A DNA stretch of 38,433 nucleotides from Paracoccaceae bacterium (GTDB taxonomy: Bacteria > Pseudomonadota > Alphaproteobacteria > Rhodobacterales > Rhodobacteraceae): the NCBI GenBank assembly GCA_029247845.1, contig JAQWKM010000178.1, positions 1 to 38,433 of the forward strand, written 5' to 3'. Below the pieces are notes generated by a model that was given only the letters and a program-made list of their open reading frames with translations, was not told the origin of the DNA and searched no databases. Within the stretch, counting starts at the first letter, position 1. The number at the start of each line of letters is the position of its first letter. Shown in pieces: positions 9,706-20,235 of the stretch. The position numbers were made by a program, and so were the translations under genes.

Positions 9706-10128
9706 ATGAAGCAAGAAAAGTTTCTGCCAAAAAACTATGCTCCTGCTGATGACGAACCTTTTATGAACGATCGTCAGGTTGAATACTTCAAGGGCAAGCT
9801 GATGGATTGGAAAGCTGATCTATTATCGGAAACAAAAGATACCATTGAAGGTTTGCAACACGGTACGCGAAACATTCCGGATGTTGCAGATCGAGCTAGT
9901 GAAGAGACTGATCGCGCACTTGAGTTGCGGACAAGAGACCGCCAAAGAAAGTTGGTTTCAAAAATTGATGCTGCATTGCGACGGATAGCCGAGGGAGAGT
10001 ACGGATACTGTGAAGTGACTGGCGATCCAATTTCGCTTAAACGCCTCGATGCGCGTCCGATCGCAACTATGAGTCTTGAAGCTCAGGAGCGGCATGAGAG
10101 GCGTGAGAAAGTTCATCGCGACGATTGA
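9706..10128 (+). CDS. dksA: RNA polymerase-binding protein DksA (TraR/DksA family)
   Basis: YFKGKLMDWKADLLSET...GEYGYCEVTGDPISLKRLDARPIATMSLEAQERHERREK; AAGGAG upstream of ATG 9706. Confidence 0.88.
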   Translation: MKQEKFLPKNYAPADDEPFMNDRQVEYFKGKLMDWKADLLSETKDTIEGLQHGTRNIPDVADRASEETDRALELRTRDRQRKLVSKIDAALRRIAEGEYGYCEVTGDPISLKRLDARPIATMSLEAQERHERREKVHRDD

Positions 10129-10181
10129 TCGAATAAAACATACTTGGCCAAGGCCTAACTTTTATATGTTGTCGGTTTAGG

Positions 10182-11351
10182 ATGGCTGTTTTAGCTGACG
10201 CAGTTGTTGTTGGGGCTGGTATCGGTGGATTGGCTGCCGCACTGGCACTGAGCCAGCGCAATATAAACGTATGTGTGATAGAGCAGGCAGACAAGTTGCG
10301 CAATGTGGGCGCGGGCGTGCAAATTTCAGCCAACGGTTTTCGTGTTTTGACTGCACTGGGAATTGGTTCTGCGTGTTTAACTTCTGCTTTACAAGTGCGT
10401 GCCATTGAACTGATTGATCATAAATCGACGAAAACTGTTTGCGAGCTAGATCTTGAAAAATACAACAAGGGCCTGGTGCATCTTATGATGCATCGGGCAG
10501 ATCTGATAAATATACTCTTTAAGGCCTGCGTCGATGCTGGAGTTTCTTTTTTATTTGGGGAACGCGTGATGTCGGTATTAAACGATCCTAAGCCTGAGAT
10601 TGTCACAGCGTCAGATCGATATTGTCCCGAGGTGGTAATCTGCGCCGATGGTGTTCATTCAGTAGGACGTAAAAGTCTCCTTGGCCAAGTAGCGCCTTAT
10701 TTCACAGGGCATGTTGCATGGCGCGCACTGGTCCCTAACACAACCGATCACCCGGATGTTGCCAGAATATACATGGGTCCCAAAAAACATGTTGTCACTT
10801 ATCCGATACGGGATCGGTCTGTGCTTAACCTTGTTTTGATAGAAGAGCGTGATAGTTGGGCTAAAGAAAGCTGGTCAGAGCAGGGGGATTCCAACGCCCT
10901 GCGGCACTCGTTCTGCGAGTTCAATCTTGGGACTGATGATCTGCTATCTCATGTTCATGAGCCGTATCTTTGGGGACTGTTTCGTCATCCAGTTGCTCAG
11001 AAATGGCATGCGGGCGGCGTAGTACTTTTGGGAGATGCGGCACATCCAACGCTTCCTTTTATGGCGCAGGGGGCAAATCTAGCACTCGAGGATGCTTGGG
11101 TTCTTGCCAGATGTCTGTCTAAGACATCGGCGCAGGAAACATGTCTGCAGACCTACCAAGACATGCGTAAAAAGCGGGTTGAGCGTATTATCGCTGTGGC
11201 CGAAGGCAACGCCTGGAAATATCATCTTACTTTCCCGCCTCTCAGATGGGCAGCGCATAGAACTATGTGGGCGATGTCGGCGGTCATGCCGGGGCGTATG
11301 GTCGGGCAATTTGACTGGATATATCGCTATGATGTCACAGCAGAGCCATAA
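10182..11351 (+). CDS. FAD-dependent monooxygenase (salicylate/3-hydroxybenzoate hydroxylase-like)
   Basis: VVGAGIGGLAAALALSQRNINVCVIEQ (Rossmann GxGxxG), VVLLGDAAHPTLPFMAQGANLALEDAWVLARCL. Confidence 0.88.
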   Translation: MAVLADAVVVGAGIGGLAAALALSQRNINVCVIEQADKLRNVGAGVQISANGFRVLTALGIGSACLTSALQVRAIELIDHKSTKTVCELDLEKYNKGLVHLMMHRADLINILFKACVDAGVSFLFGERVMSVLNDPKPEIVTASDRYCPEVVICADGVHSVGRKSLLGQVAPYFTGHVAWRALVPNTTDHPDVARIYMGPKKHVVTYPIRDRSVLNLVLIEERDSWAKESWSEQGDSNALRHSFCEFNLGTDDLLSHVHEPYLWGLFRHPVAQKWHAGGVVLLGDAAHPTLPFMAQGANLALEDAWVLARCLSKTSAQETCLQTYQDMRKKRVERIIAVAEGNAWKYHLTFPPLRWAAHRTMWAMSAVMPGRMVGQFDWIYRYDVTAEP

Positions 11352-11457
11352 TAATTAGTCTTGCAAAGCGCAGCCTATCAAGCAATTTAGGATTTGGTTG
11401 ACGTCTTCTTGGAACATAAAATTATCGCTGAACTAATTTTTGATGATGCCTACTGTG

Positions 11458-12410
11458 CTAAGGCATCTTATGAAAGCATGAAAACAGGAGTCCGTCTGTA
11501 ACTGCAAACCCAAGAGCAATGATCGCAAAGCCTATCAAGGCTTCAGGCCCGACCTGTTCATCAAGAAATAACAGACCCAGACAAATGGCAAACGGTGGAA
11601 TTAGAAGAGTGACGAGTAATAAATTAGCCGCACCCGCACGCGCAAGTATGGCAAAGTAGAGGACATAGGCCAATGCTGTTGATAAGAATGCTACGCCAAT
11701 CAGGGCCGCCCACGAATTTTTAGAGATTTCTAGGTTTGGGGGACCATCAACCCAAAATACAATTGGAACCATTAATAGAGTACTGCCAATAAGCATACCG
11801 AGGGCATTCACAGAGGGGGTTGTCCAGTAAGCGCTACCCTTCCCCAAACTCCTGCAAAAGCATATGACAAAGCCGCGCCAAGGATCGCCAACTGAGCCAG
11901 ATTTCCCAAATCGAACTCAGTCAACGCACTTGGTCCAATGATGCAGGACACACCGATTAGGCCCAGTGCGGTGCTGATAATTTTCTTTGTCGTCAAAGGT
12001 TCTTCTGCAAGCAATAGCCCTGTGACGACTGCAGCAAATATTGCAGTCATTGCATTCAAAATAGAAGCCAAGCCGCTGTCAATTTGTGTCTAGCCCCAGA
12101 AAATCAGGGAAAACGGCAGGGCGTTATTCAGGGCGCTCATCACCAAATAAGCTAGCCAAATCCGTGCCGAAACGGGGTCTTTTATTCCTTTAACTGCGAC
12201 TATCAGCAATAGTATTGGCACTGCCCAGATCACTCTATGAAGCGTTACGGTGAGTGGTGGCACTTCCCGAAGTGCGATTTCGGCAAAGAAAAACGATCCT
12301 CCCCAAACGGCCGCGAGGGACGATAGCATTATCAGGGATTTTAAATCGAATATTCGCGTGGAAGAGGGCGTCACGTTGATTGGTCCGGACACGTTTATTG
12401 TTAGCGCCAA
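11458..12410 (-). pseudogene. EamA/DMT-family transporter, disrupted
   Basis: LAAVWGGSFFFAEIALREVPPLTVTLHR...ALPFSLIFWG[TAG 12090-12092]TQIDSGLASILNAMTAIFAAVVTGLLLAEEPL...LSYAFAGVWG[frameshift in G-run ~11838-11847]KGSAYWTTPSVNALGMLIGSTLLMVPIVF... Confidence 0.88.
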
Positions 12411-12580
12411 TCTATGTTCGTCTGGATTAAAAACGCGACCCGTTTCTTGCTAATTAGGCGTTGGAACGTAGCGTTATTTCCCACAAACAGTGGTTTTGAC
12501 AGCGGCTCTTGTCAGTTTTTGGGCGTTAAAACCTTGTAATGCGCTTCAAATAGCCGTTAAATAATTTTTTTTAAAACGCT

Positions 12581-13360
12581 CTAATTATCTAGTTTGACCC
12601 AAACGGGAACATGATCAGATGGTTTTTCGCGATCCCGCACATGTTTATCGATCTGGCAATCGACCAACATATCCGCACAAGATGGCGTCATCAGAATATG
12701 GTCAATCCGTATGCCATCGTTGCGGTTCCATGCGCCGGCTTGATAATCCCAGAAACTATATTGCCCCGGTGACGGGTTGCGGGCGCGGAACGCATCGGTA
12801 AAGCCAAGCGCAACAATCCGGCGGAATGCATCTCTACTTTGAGGCAGAAACAAAGCGTCATTGGTCCAGACTTGGGGCGTTGCGGCATCTTCTGGCTGCG
12901 GGATTATATTGTAGTCACCGGCCATCAATGCGGGCATTTCTGACTGCATTAAATCTTGGGCGCGGTTATATAGTCTTTCCATCCAGCTGAGTTTGTAATC
13001 GTATTTAGGCCCCGGAGCAGGGTTGCCATTTGGCAGGTAAAGGCCACAGATATGCAGAGCTTGCTGACCAATCACTGTGGCTTCGATCCATCTGGCCTGT
13101 TCGTCGCTGTCGTCGCCGGGCAGACCGAAGCGAATATTTTCCAGTGGCTGCTTTGAAAGAATGGCAACGCCGTTAAAGGACTTTTGTCCGTGGGTGTAAA
13201 CATTATAGCCCCGATGTTCGAAAAGCTCGCGTGGAAAGCCTTCGTCGACTGATTTGACCTCTTGCAATAGAGCGATATCTGGTTGGGCTTCATCGAGCCA
13301 GTCGCCCAGTGCATTGATGCGCGCTTTTATACCGTTAATGTTAAATGTCGCAATTTTCAT
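12581..13360 (-). CDS. xthA: Exodeoxyribonuclease III
   Basis: MKIATFNINGIKARINALGDWLDEAQPDIALLQEVKS, RIDHILMTPSCADM, KPSDHVPVWVKL; start set to ATG 13360 rather than the longer ORF start. Confidence 0.95.
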   Translation of the reverse strand: MKIATFNINGIKARINALGDWLDEAQPDIALLQEVKSVDEGFPRELFEHRGYNVYTHGQKSFNGVAILSKQPLENIRFGLPGDDSDEQARWIEATVIGQQALHICGLYLPNGNPAPGPKYDYKLSWMERLYNRAQDLMQSEMPALMAGDYNIIPQPEDAATPQVWTNDALFLPQSRDAFRRIVALGFTDAFRARNPSPGQYSFWDYQAGAWNRNDGIRIDHILMTPSCADMLVDCQIDKHVRDREKPSDHVPVWVKLDN

Positions 13361-13577
13361 GAAAAGCCTCTTAGATCGTTGGGTCGATCCATAGCTGAAA
13401 ATTGCATCTAGGCACAAATGATTCGGGCTATTTTCCCTGAGAAATATAAATAAATAATCAAGATAAAAAAATACTTTCACAACTTTAACGCTTAAGTCCC
13501 AAGTGTAAAGCAAGTAAAAATAATATCGTCTTCTAAAAATACACCTTTAGATTGCATTAAGTGACCTCATTAACAAG

Positions 13578-13829
13578 GTGTCTATCAAAATGACCACTTT
13601 GAAACTGAAAACAACTGTTCTTGAATTACTGATCTACGATACAGATATGCGCAATGTAGCTGGCAATGAATTATTTTTTTCCTGTGCGACGCCCACCGCT
13701 GACACACATCTCTTAGATTGCGGTGCGACAGAACTTTTCTTCCCTTTCTCTGAGCCTGTTAAAGCCTGGGCCAAAATCAAATCTGATTTTAAATCCCACA
13801 CAAAATCTGATCAATCAAATCGCTTTTGA
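13578..13829 (+). CDS. Hypothetical ORF, uncertain
   Basis: 83 aa ORF in an otherwise gene-poor interval; no motif recognised. Confidence 0.2.
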   Translation: MSIKMTTLKLKTTVLELLIYDTDMRNVAGNELFFSCATPTADTHLLDCGATELFFPFSEPVKAWAKIKSDFKSHTKSDQSNRF

Positions 13830-13935
13830 CCTAAGGTCAGAACCGCAGATGCTTCCTCACGGAAGTCCCTAAAATACTATATGCGGTTCACTTAACCTTC
13901 TTACCTTAAATTAAGGGAATAAAGCCAGGTCTAAT

Positions 13936-14079
13936 GTGGTTGAATTGAAATTTCCGGATCGCAATAACTCTAAACACGACAGGGTGGCAGCTACATTGCA
14001 GAACTTTGCTGATAATCGGCGTTTGGATCAGGAATTATTTTGGTTGAAGGATAACGGAGAGCTTTTAAATATATTTTGA
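13936..14079 (+). CDS. Possible small ORF or 5' remnant of a decayed gene
   Basis: GTG start reads VVELKFPDRNNSKHDRVAATLQNFADNRRLDQELFWLKDNGELLNIF*; protein-like composition only. Confidence 0.2.
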   Translation: MVELKFPDRNNSKHDRVAATLQNFADNRRLDQELFWLKDNGELLNIF

Positions 14080-14781
14080 ACATATAAAGTTACTGCGGCT
14101 TGGATCAATTGCAAGCGCATCAAAGTTTTTATGATACTGTTGGACACTTTCTTTCATTTTTACACAATATAAGCGTTTTTAAGGTCAATTACTGAGGACC
14201 TTTTGGAACTGGGGTTTGAAAAAGGCAAATTTGAAATCATAGAAAAAATTGACCTAAATGCTGATTTTCTGTCGGGTGGCTGTATCGTAATAGACTTTGC
14301 TGGTATTGAGCATAACTAAGGCTGGGAAAACTAGATTGTTTCTCAGCTTTCTGCTTATACAGTTTCAGTGTGATCGGGATCTCGAGATGAAGGTGATTAC
14401 TATAAGTATCTTATTTGTAAATGGCTTATGAAGCTTCGGGATAAAAAGAGATATTCAAAAATAAAATAAACAGGAAAGAAATGAGATTCCTACACGCGTA
14501 CCCGCCTATTTTTGCCCTCAGAGGAATGTCGGACAGCAATTTTTCAATTGGATGAAAACTGCAGAACAAAATGTGATAAGATGCGAGGGCAGATTTCAAT
14601 CGATTTATCTGAGGAAGGCTATAATGTTCTGCGTATTACTAAGGAAGCCTATGATAAGTCAAGGTTTTTTAGTAACTCCGTCCACAGTAATGTTATTTGT
14701 CCCACTCTCCACCAACGTCGCTGGCACTATTATGCCAGATTTGATCGGCGCATAAGGCTCTGAAACTTGAAGGCCATGATC

Positions 14782-15105
14782 TTACATCGAAAAGCTTGTG
14801 CCGCAACCGCAAGAACTTGTGGCATTGGGGTTTTCGATGATAAAGCGCGCACCGATCAACTCTTCTGAAAAATCGATCACTGCATTGTGTAGGAACGGAA
14901 GCGACGTACTATCCACGACGACTGCCTGCCCATTGCCATTAAGAACAAGATCGCCTTCCGTTTTGGTATCTAGCAGAATATCGTACTGAAACCCTGAGCA
15001 ACCACCACCCGCAACTGCAATTCGTAAGGCCATTCCCTCGTCGGCTGCGCCTATTTCGGCCAGCCTTTCAAAAGCGCGTTCGGTCACTTTTGGTGGTAAA
15101 TTCAT
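14782..15105 (-). CDS. erpA: Iron-sulfur cluster insertion protein, HesB/IscA type (ErpA-like)
   Basis: ALRIAVAGGGCSGFQYDILLD and C-terminal SSCGCGTSF (conserved C...CxC). Confidence 0.92.
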   Translation of the reverse strand: MNLPPKVTERAFERLAEIGAADEGMALRIAVAGGGCSGFQYDILLDTKTEGDLVLNGNGQAVVVDSTSLPFLHNAVIDFSEELIGARFIIENPNATSSCGCGTSFSM

Positions 15106-15186
15106 TTTTGATGCTCCAAAAGGTTAACTCTTCCGACAACTGTTAATATACTACCTATAATATCATATAACAAGGAAGGCCGGTAA

Positions 15187-16335
15187 ATGGGTGAAATTTT
15201 CTGTTCCGACCCTCAGTTCAGCCGCGGACGGCTATTCTCAGAGGAAGAAAGTACGTTTCGATCGGCCTATCAGCGCGATCGAGATCGCATAATTCACAGT
15301 AGCGCTTTCCGGCGGTTAAAGCACAAAACCCAAGTTTTTATTGAGCATGAGGGGGATTATTATCGCACGCGTCTAACTCATTCTATCGAAGTGGCTCAAG
15401 TGGCGCGCACAATCTCGGGTGTTTTGGGGCTAAATTCTGAATTGACCGAAGCCGTTGCGCTGGCCCATGATCTTGGTCATCCCCCATTTGGCCATACAGG
15501 AGAGGACGCGCTTAATGAGCTTATGGCACCTCACGGTGGCTTTGATCACAATGCCCAGGCCTTGAGGATCGTGACAAGGCTTGAACGCCATTATGCCGAT
15601 TTTGATGGGCTTAACTTGACGTGGGAAACCTTGGAAGGGATTGCCAAGCATAATGGGCCGGTTACTGGCGAACTTCCTTATGCCCTGAGTGATTACAACG
15701 ATATTCATGATCTGGAATTAGACAGCTATGCCAGTGCCGAAGCCCAAGTAGCGGCCTTAGCAGACGATATTGCCTATAATAGTCATGACCTGCACGATGG
15801 TCTAAGGGCAGAATTATTCTCGACGGACGAACTTGCTGAATTACCCGTCTTGAATGACTGTTTTGCAAGGGTGGACACAAAATATCCGGATTTGAACTAT
15901 TACCGGCGCCGCCACGAAGCGCTGCGGCGGTTTTTTGGGGTTTTAGTCGAAGATGTGATGTCTGTCAGTCAAGCCAATCTAAACGATCTGCGCCCTCAGA
16001 GTGCATCGGATGTGCGCTGGGCCGCTCGACCAATGGTTCAATTCTCCGGTCCGCTTTGGGCTGATCTTAAAGTGATACGCAAGTTTCTATTTCACCGCAT
16101 GTACCGTGCGCCCAGTGTCATAATAATGCGGAAAGAAGTTACCAAGGCTGTGAACGACCTATTCTCCTTGTTCATGAAGCAGACCGATCTTTTGCCCAAA
16201 CAGTGGCGCAAAGATGTTGCTGAAGTTGAGGATGAAACTGCCTTGGCGCGTATTGTGGCTGATTATATCTCTGGCATGACAGATCGGTTCGCACTTCAGG
16301 AACATAAAAGGCTGTTTGAAGGGGGGAAGATTTAA
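15187..16335 (+). CDS. dgt: Deoxyguanosinetriphosphate triphosphohydrolase-like protein
   Basis: FRRLKHKTQVF, TRLTHSIEVAQVAR, ALAHDLGHPPFGHTGEDAL, ADDIAYNSHDLHDG (HD domain). Confidence 0.95.
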   Translation: MGEIFCSDPQFSRGRLFSEEESTFRSAYQRDRDRIIHSSAFRRLKHKTQVFIEHEGDYYRTRLTHSIEVAQVARTISGVLGLNSELTEAVALAHDLGHPPFGHTGEDALNELMAPHGGFDHNAQALRIVTRLERHYADFDGLNLTWETLEGIAKHNGPVTGELPYALSDYNDIHDLELDSYASAEAQVAALADDIAYNSHDLHDGLRAELFSTDELAELPVLNDCFARVDTKYPDLNYYRRRHEALRRFFGVLVEDVMSVSQANLNDLRPQSASDVRWAARPMVQFSGPLWADLKVIRKFLFHRMYRAPSVIIMRKEVTKAVNDLFSLFMKQTDLLPKQWRKDVAEVEDETALARIVADYISGMTDRFALQEHKRLFEGGKI

Positions 16336-16467
16336 GCGGTCTGTCGGATACTGCTACCATCGGGTGTTATGCATTTGGGTTAGCCCGTTTTTCTGGGGGA
16401 TGCAAAGAGTCAGATTGACCTTGACGGATAGCGTGATAAACCGCCTTCAACTCAAGGATTGCTTATT

Positions 16468-18213
16468 ATGAACCTCTTTTCCGATATTCGTGCCTTAGTG
16501 ATAGGAACGCTCGAGATGATGACCAAAGAGGGTGATCTGCCCGATGGGTTGAGTTTTGGCAATGTAACAGTGGAACCTCCACGTGATCCGCTACACGGCG
16601 AGATGGCAACCAATGCAGCTATGGTTTTGGCAAAGCCTGCAGGGCAAAAGCCACGCGATATTGCCCAAAAACTTGTTAGCATTTTGAGTACGGATGACAG
16701 AATTATATCTGTGGACATTGCGGGACCAGGTTTTTTGAACCTTTGTATTGTTCCTCATGTTTGGCAGTCACTGGTCAAAGAGGTGCTTTCGTCAGGCCGC
16801 GCCTACGGCACGTCCGCGATGGGGGCTGGCCAAACAGTGAATGTCGAATACGTTAGCGCCAATCCGACAGGGCCGCTGCATGTTGGACATACGCGCGGCG
16901 CGGTTTTTGGGGATGCATTGGCTGGCTTGCTTGATTATGCCGGTTATGACGTCACGCGCGAATACTATGTCAATGATGGTGGCTCTCAAGTCGACGTGTT
17001 GGCCCGGTCGGTTTATCTGCGCTATTTAGAAGCGCATGGGCAGGAGGTTGCTTTCGAAGACGGCACTTATCCGGGGGATTACCTGATCCCCCTCGGTCAA
17101 GCTTTGAAAAACAAAGTCGGCGACGCTTATCTGGATCAGGGCGAGCAGTTCTGGCTTGCTGAAATCAGGGAATACGCCACTGAGGCCATGATGGGAATGA
17201 TCCGAGATGATCTCGCTATGCTTGGTGTGAGCATGGATTCATTTTTTAGCGAAAAATCTCTTTATGGAACAGGTGCGATCGAAGCAGCCATCGACAGTCT
17301 TCGCGCCAAGGGGCTGATTTATGAAGGTGTGCTTGAACTGCCCAAAGGCAAAAAATCCGAAGATTGGGAGCCGCGCGAACAAACCCTCTTTAAATCCACC
17401 GATCACGGAGATGATGTCGATCGTCCTGTTATGAAGTCAGACGGAAGCTGGACCTATTTTGCCCCTGATGTTGCCTATCATGCCGATAAGGTGAACCGGG
17501 GCTATGATCTTTTGATCAATGTTTTTGGGGCCGACCACGGCGGCTATGTCAAAAGGATGAAGGCGGCGGTCTCGGCGCTTTCTAGGGGGAAAATTCCACT
17601 CGACATAAAATTGACCCAGCTGGTCAGACTTTTCAAAGATGGTGAACCGTTTAAAATGTCCAAAAGGGCAGGGAACTTTGTTACTCTGCGCGATGTGGTG
17701 GATCAAGTGGGGGCAGATGTGACCCGTTTTGTAATGCTCACGCGCAAGAATGATGCGCCTCTTGATTTTGATTTTAATAAAGTGCTTGAGCAATCCCGCG
17801 AAAACCCGGTCTATTATGTACAATACGCCCATGCGCGGGGATACAGCGTGCAAAGACGTGCTGCTGAAGCTGGAATAAACGTGGATATTGCAACTCTTGG
17901 GGTGGCCGATTTATCTCGCCTCAGCCATGAGGCTGAGTTAGTAGTGATCCGTAGATTGGCAGAATGGCCCCGTTTGATCGAGATAGCAGCGCGCACAAAT
18001 GAACCTCATCGCGTGGCGTTTTACCTTTACGAATTAGCCAGTGATTTGCATGCATTATGGAATAAAGGTAATGAGGAGCCTGCTCTCCGTTTCCTCCAAG
18101 AGGACGATCCGGACACATCACAAGCAAAAATTGCCCTCGTACAGGCTGTTTGTGTTGTTATTTCTGCAGGTCTTGGTATTCTAGGTGTGAAACCGGTGGA
18201 AGAAATGCGCTAA
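16468..18213 (+). CDS. argS: Arginyl-tRNA synthetase
   Basis: [26 protein letters not shown] (HIGH), [16 protein letters not shown] (KMSK). Confidence 0.97.
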   Translation: MNLFSDIRALVIGTLEMMTKEGDLPDGLSFGNVTVEPPRDPLHGEMATNAAMVLAKPAGQKPRDIAQKLVSILSTDDRIISVDIAGPGFLNLCIVPHVWQSLVKEVLSSGRAYGTSAMGAGQTVNVEYVSANPTGPLHVGHTRGAVFGDALAGLLDYAGYDVTREYYVNDGGSQVDVLARSVYLRYLEAHGQEVAFEDGTYPGDYLIPLGQALKNKVGDAYLDQGEQFWLAEIREYATEAMMGMIRDDLAMLGVSMDSFFSEKSLYGTGAIEAAIDSLRAKGLIYEGVLELPKGKKSEDWEPREQTLFKSTDHGDDVDRPVMKSDGSWTYFAPDVAYHADKVNRGYDLLINVFGADHGGYVKRMKAAVSALSRGKIPLDIKLTQLVRLFKDGEPFKMSKRAGNFVTLRDVVDQVGADVTRFVMLTRKNDAPLDFDFNKVLEQSRENPVYYVQYAHARGYSVQRRAAEAGINVDIATLGVADLSRLSHEAELVVIRRLAEWPRLIEIAARTNEPHRVAFYLYELASDLHALWNKGNEEPALRFLQEDDPDTSQAKIALVQAVCVVISAGLGILGVKPVEEMR

Positions 18214-18289
18214 AATAAGGCGCTAACTGTCGGCATGAGGCAATATAACCGTTTCCTTGAATTTAATTTGGGGCATAGCGGAGGGCAGT

Positions 18290-19216
18290 ATGGTAGAGAA
18301 CTTTGATGCGGGAGAGCCGCCTCTTGATGAGCCTAATTCACAGGCGACAAGCATAGGTCTTGTGGCTCAGATATTAAGTGCAGTGCTTAGCATAACGCTG
18401 GCTGTATCGATAGGCGTATGGGCCTACAAACTGGTGGTCCGCGACGTGAGCGGCATTCCTGTTATTGCTGCCTCAGATGAACCGATGCGCGTTGCTCCAG
18501 AGAATCCTGGGGGCATAGCGGCGGCGCATCAAGGCTTGTCCGTAAATGAAGTCGCTGAAGAAATTAGTAGCATTGATCCCGAACAGGTTACCCTTGCACC
18601 CAGACCAGTTGTTCTGATCCCGGATGATCTTCCCGCCAAAGATCTTCCTAAAACTATGGAACAGACAACTCAAGATACGATCTTAAATCCAAGTGCTGAA
18701 ATTGATATGGCCGGATTGGCAAATCAAATTGCCAAAGATGCTTTGTCCCTTGAGGGTGATGAAAAAGCGATCAAGGTTGTGACTTTATCAAAGAACGGTA
18801 TTCAAGATGCGCTGAGAGAGGCATTGAATACAAATGATGCGGTCGCCGTCATGTCGTCTAGCACAGTGTTGGTATCTTTGCGCCCCCGCAAACGCCCTGC
18901 CGATGCTGGTGTGACCACCGTAGCCGTCGATGCGGTGCGCGACATCGTACTCCAAGATCTTGCGGTTGGAACTGCATTAGTCCAGCTTGGAGCATTTGAC
19001 AGTGACAATGTCGCTCGAACAGCATGGCTGCGATTGCGCCAAAAATTTCCAAGCTTTATGACGAAGCGAGGGCGTGTCATCCAGCGCGCGACGAGTGGTG
19101 GAAAAGTGTTTTACCGGCTAAGGGCGGCAGGGTTTGACGATTTGGACGATGCGCGACGCTTCTGTGCCCTTCTCGTAGCCAGCAACGCTGATTGTATTCC
19201 CGTCACTTTTCGGTGA
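18290..19216 (+). CDS. SPOR domain-containing membrane protein
   Basis: N-terminal TM segment and C-terminal VQLGAFDSDNVARTAWLRLRQKFP...FYRLRAAGFDDLDDARRFCALLVASNADCIPV. Confidence 0.88.
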   Translation: MVENFDAGEPPLDEPNSQATSIGLVAQILSAVLSITLAVSIGVWAYKLVVRDVSGIPVIAASDEPMRVAPENPGGIAAAHQGLSVNEVAEEISSIDPEQVTLAPRPVVLIPDDLPAKDLPKTMEQTTQDTILNPSAEIDMAGLANQIAKDALSLEGDEKAIKVVTLSKNGIQDALREALNTNDAVAVMSSSTVLVSLRPRKRPADAGVTTVAVDAVRDIVLQDLAVGTALVQLGAFDSDNVARTAWLRLRQKFPSFMTKRGRVIQRATSGGKVFYRLRAAGFDDLDDARRFCALLVASNADCIPVTFR

Positions 19217-20220
19217 TGACCAATGCTAAATATGGTTGGTGTGCTGCGATCTTTGGATGCGCGGGCACTGTTTTAAACGCAAGAGAAAAGGCTTTCTTTG
19301 CTAAAGCAGATCCTTTTGGATTTATTTTATTTGGTCGTAATATTCAAACTGCTGACCAGATCCGCGCTTTATGCGCCGATCTGCGCGATGTTGTTGGTTG
19401 GTATGTGCCGATTTTTATCGATCAAGAGGGCGGTCGTGTTCAGCGGTTGCGCGCACCTTTGGTAAAAGAATGGTGTGCACCTTTGGAGTATGTAGACATG
19501 ACCGGAGAGAGTGCAGAGCAGGCGATTTTTGCTCGCTATTTTATGATCGCTCAAGAACTACGAGATTTGGGCATTACAGCCAATTGTGCACCAGTCGCTG
19601 ACATTGCGCACCCCCAGACGCATAAGATTTTGAAAAACCGTTGCTTTGGTCGGGATGCGATGACTGTTAGCAGGCTCGCCAGAGTTGCCGCAAACGGGCT
19701 TTTGGCGGGGGGTGTTTTGCCGGTGGTCAAACACATTCCAGGCCATGGGTTGGCCCAAGTTGACAGCCATAAAGAGGCACCTGTCGTGACCGAAGCAAAA
19801 GAGGTACTTGACGTTAGTGATTTTGTGCCTTTCAAAGCGTTGAATTATTTGCCGATGGGTATGACGGCTCATGTCATATATCAAAACATAGATGCAAAAC
19901 CGGGCACAATATCGGAAAAAATTATTGGTTTAATCCGCAATGATCTAGGGTTTGATGGTTTGCTGATGAGCGATGATCTCTCTATGCAGGCCCTTGGCGG
20001 TACAGTGGTAAAACGGGCCAAAGCCGTTATTGATGTCGGATGCGATCTTGTTTTGCACTGCAATGGTGAATTGGGCGAAATGCGCGATATCACAGACTCC
20101 ATAGGTGAAATGAGTGCTACGGCTCAACTGCGCGCACACAAAGTTATGGCCTTGCATAACTCTTTGTCTGGCATCAAAGTAGATCTAGCGCAGGCGCACG
20201 CGCAGCTCGAGACAAGATGA
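19216..20220 (+). CDS. nagZ: Beta-N-acetylhexosaminidase (GH3)
   Basis: FIDQEGGRVQRLRAPL, VVKHIPGHGLAQVDSHKEAP, GLLMSDDLSMQALGG; ATG overlaps upstream TGA. Confidence 0.95.
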   Translation: MTNAKYGWCAAIFGCAGTVLNAREKAFFAKADPFGFILFGRNIQTADQIRALCADLRDVVGWYVPIFIDQEGGRVQRLRAPLVKEWCAPLEYVDMTGESAEQAIFARYFMIAQELRDLGITANCAPVADIAHPQTHKILKNRCFGRDAMTVSRLARVAANGLLAGGVLPVVKHIPGHGLAQVDSHKEAPVVTEAKEVLDVSDFVPFKALNYLPMGMTAHVIYQNIDAKPGTISEKIIGLIRNDLGFDGLLMSDDLSMQALGGTVVKRAKAVIDVGCDLVLHCNGELGEMRDITDSIGEMSATAQLRAHKVMALHNSLSGIKVDLAQAHAQLETR

Positions 20221-20235
20221 TCTAGCCGAGGCGGA

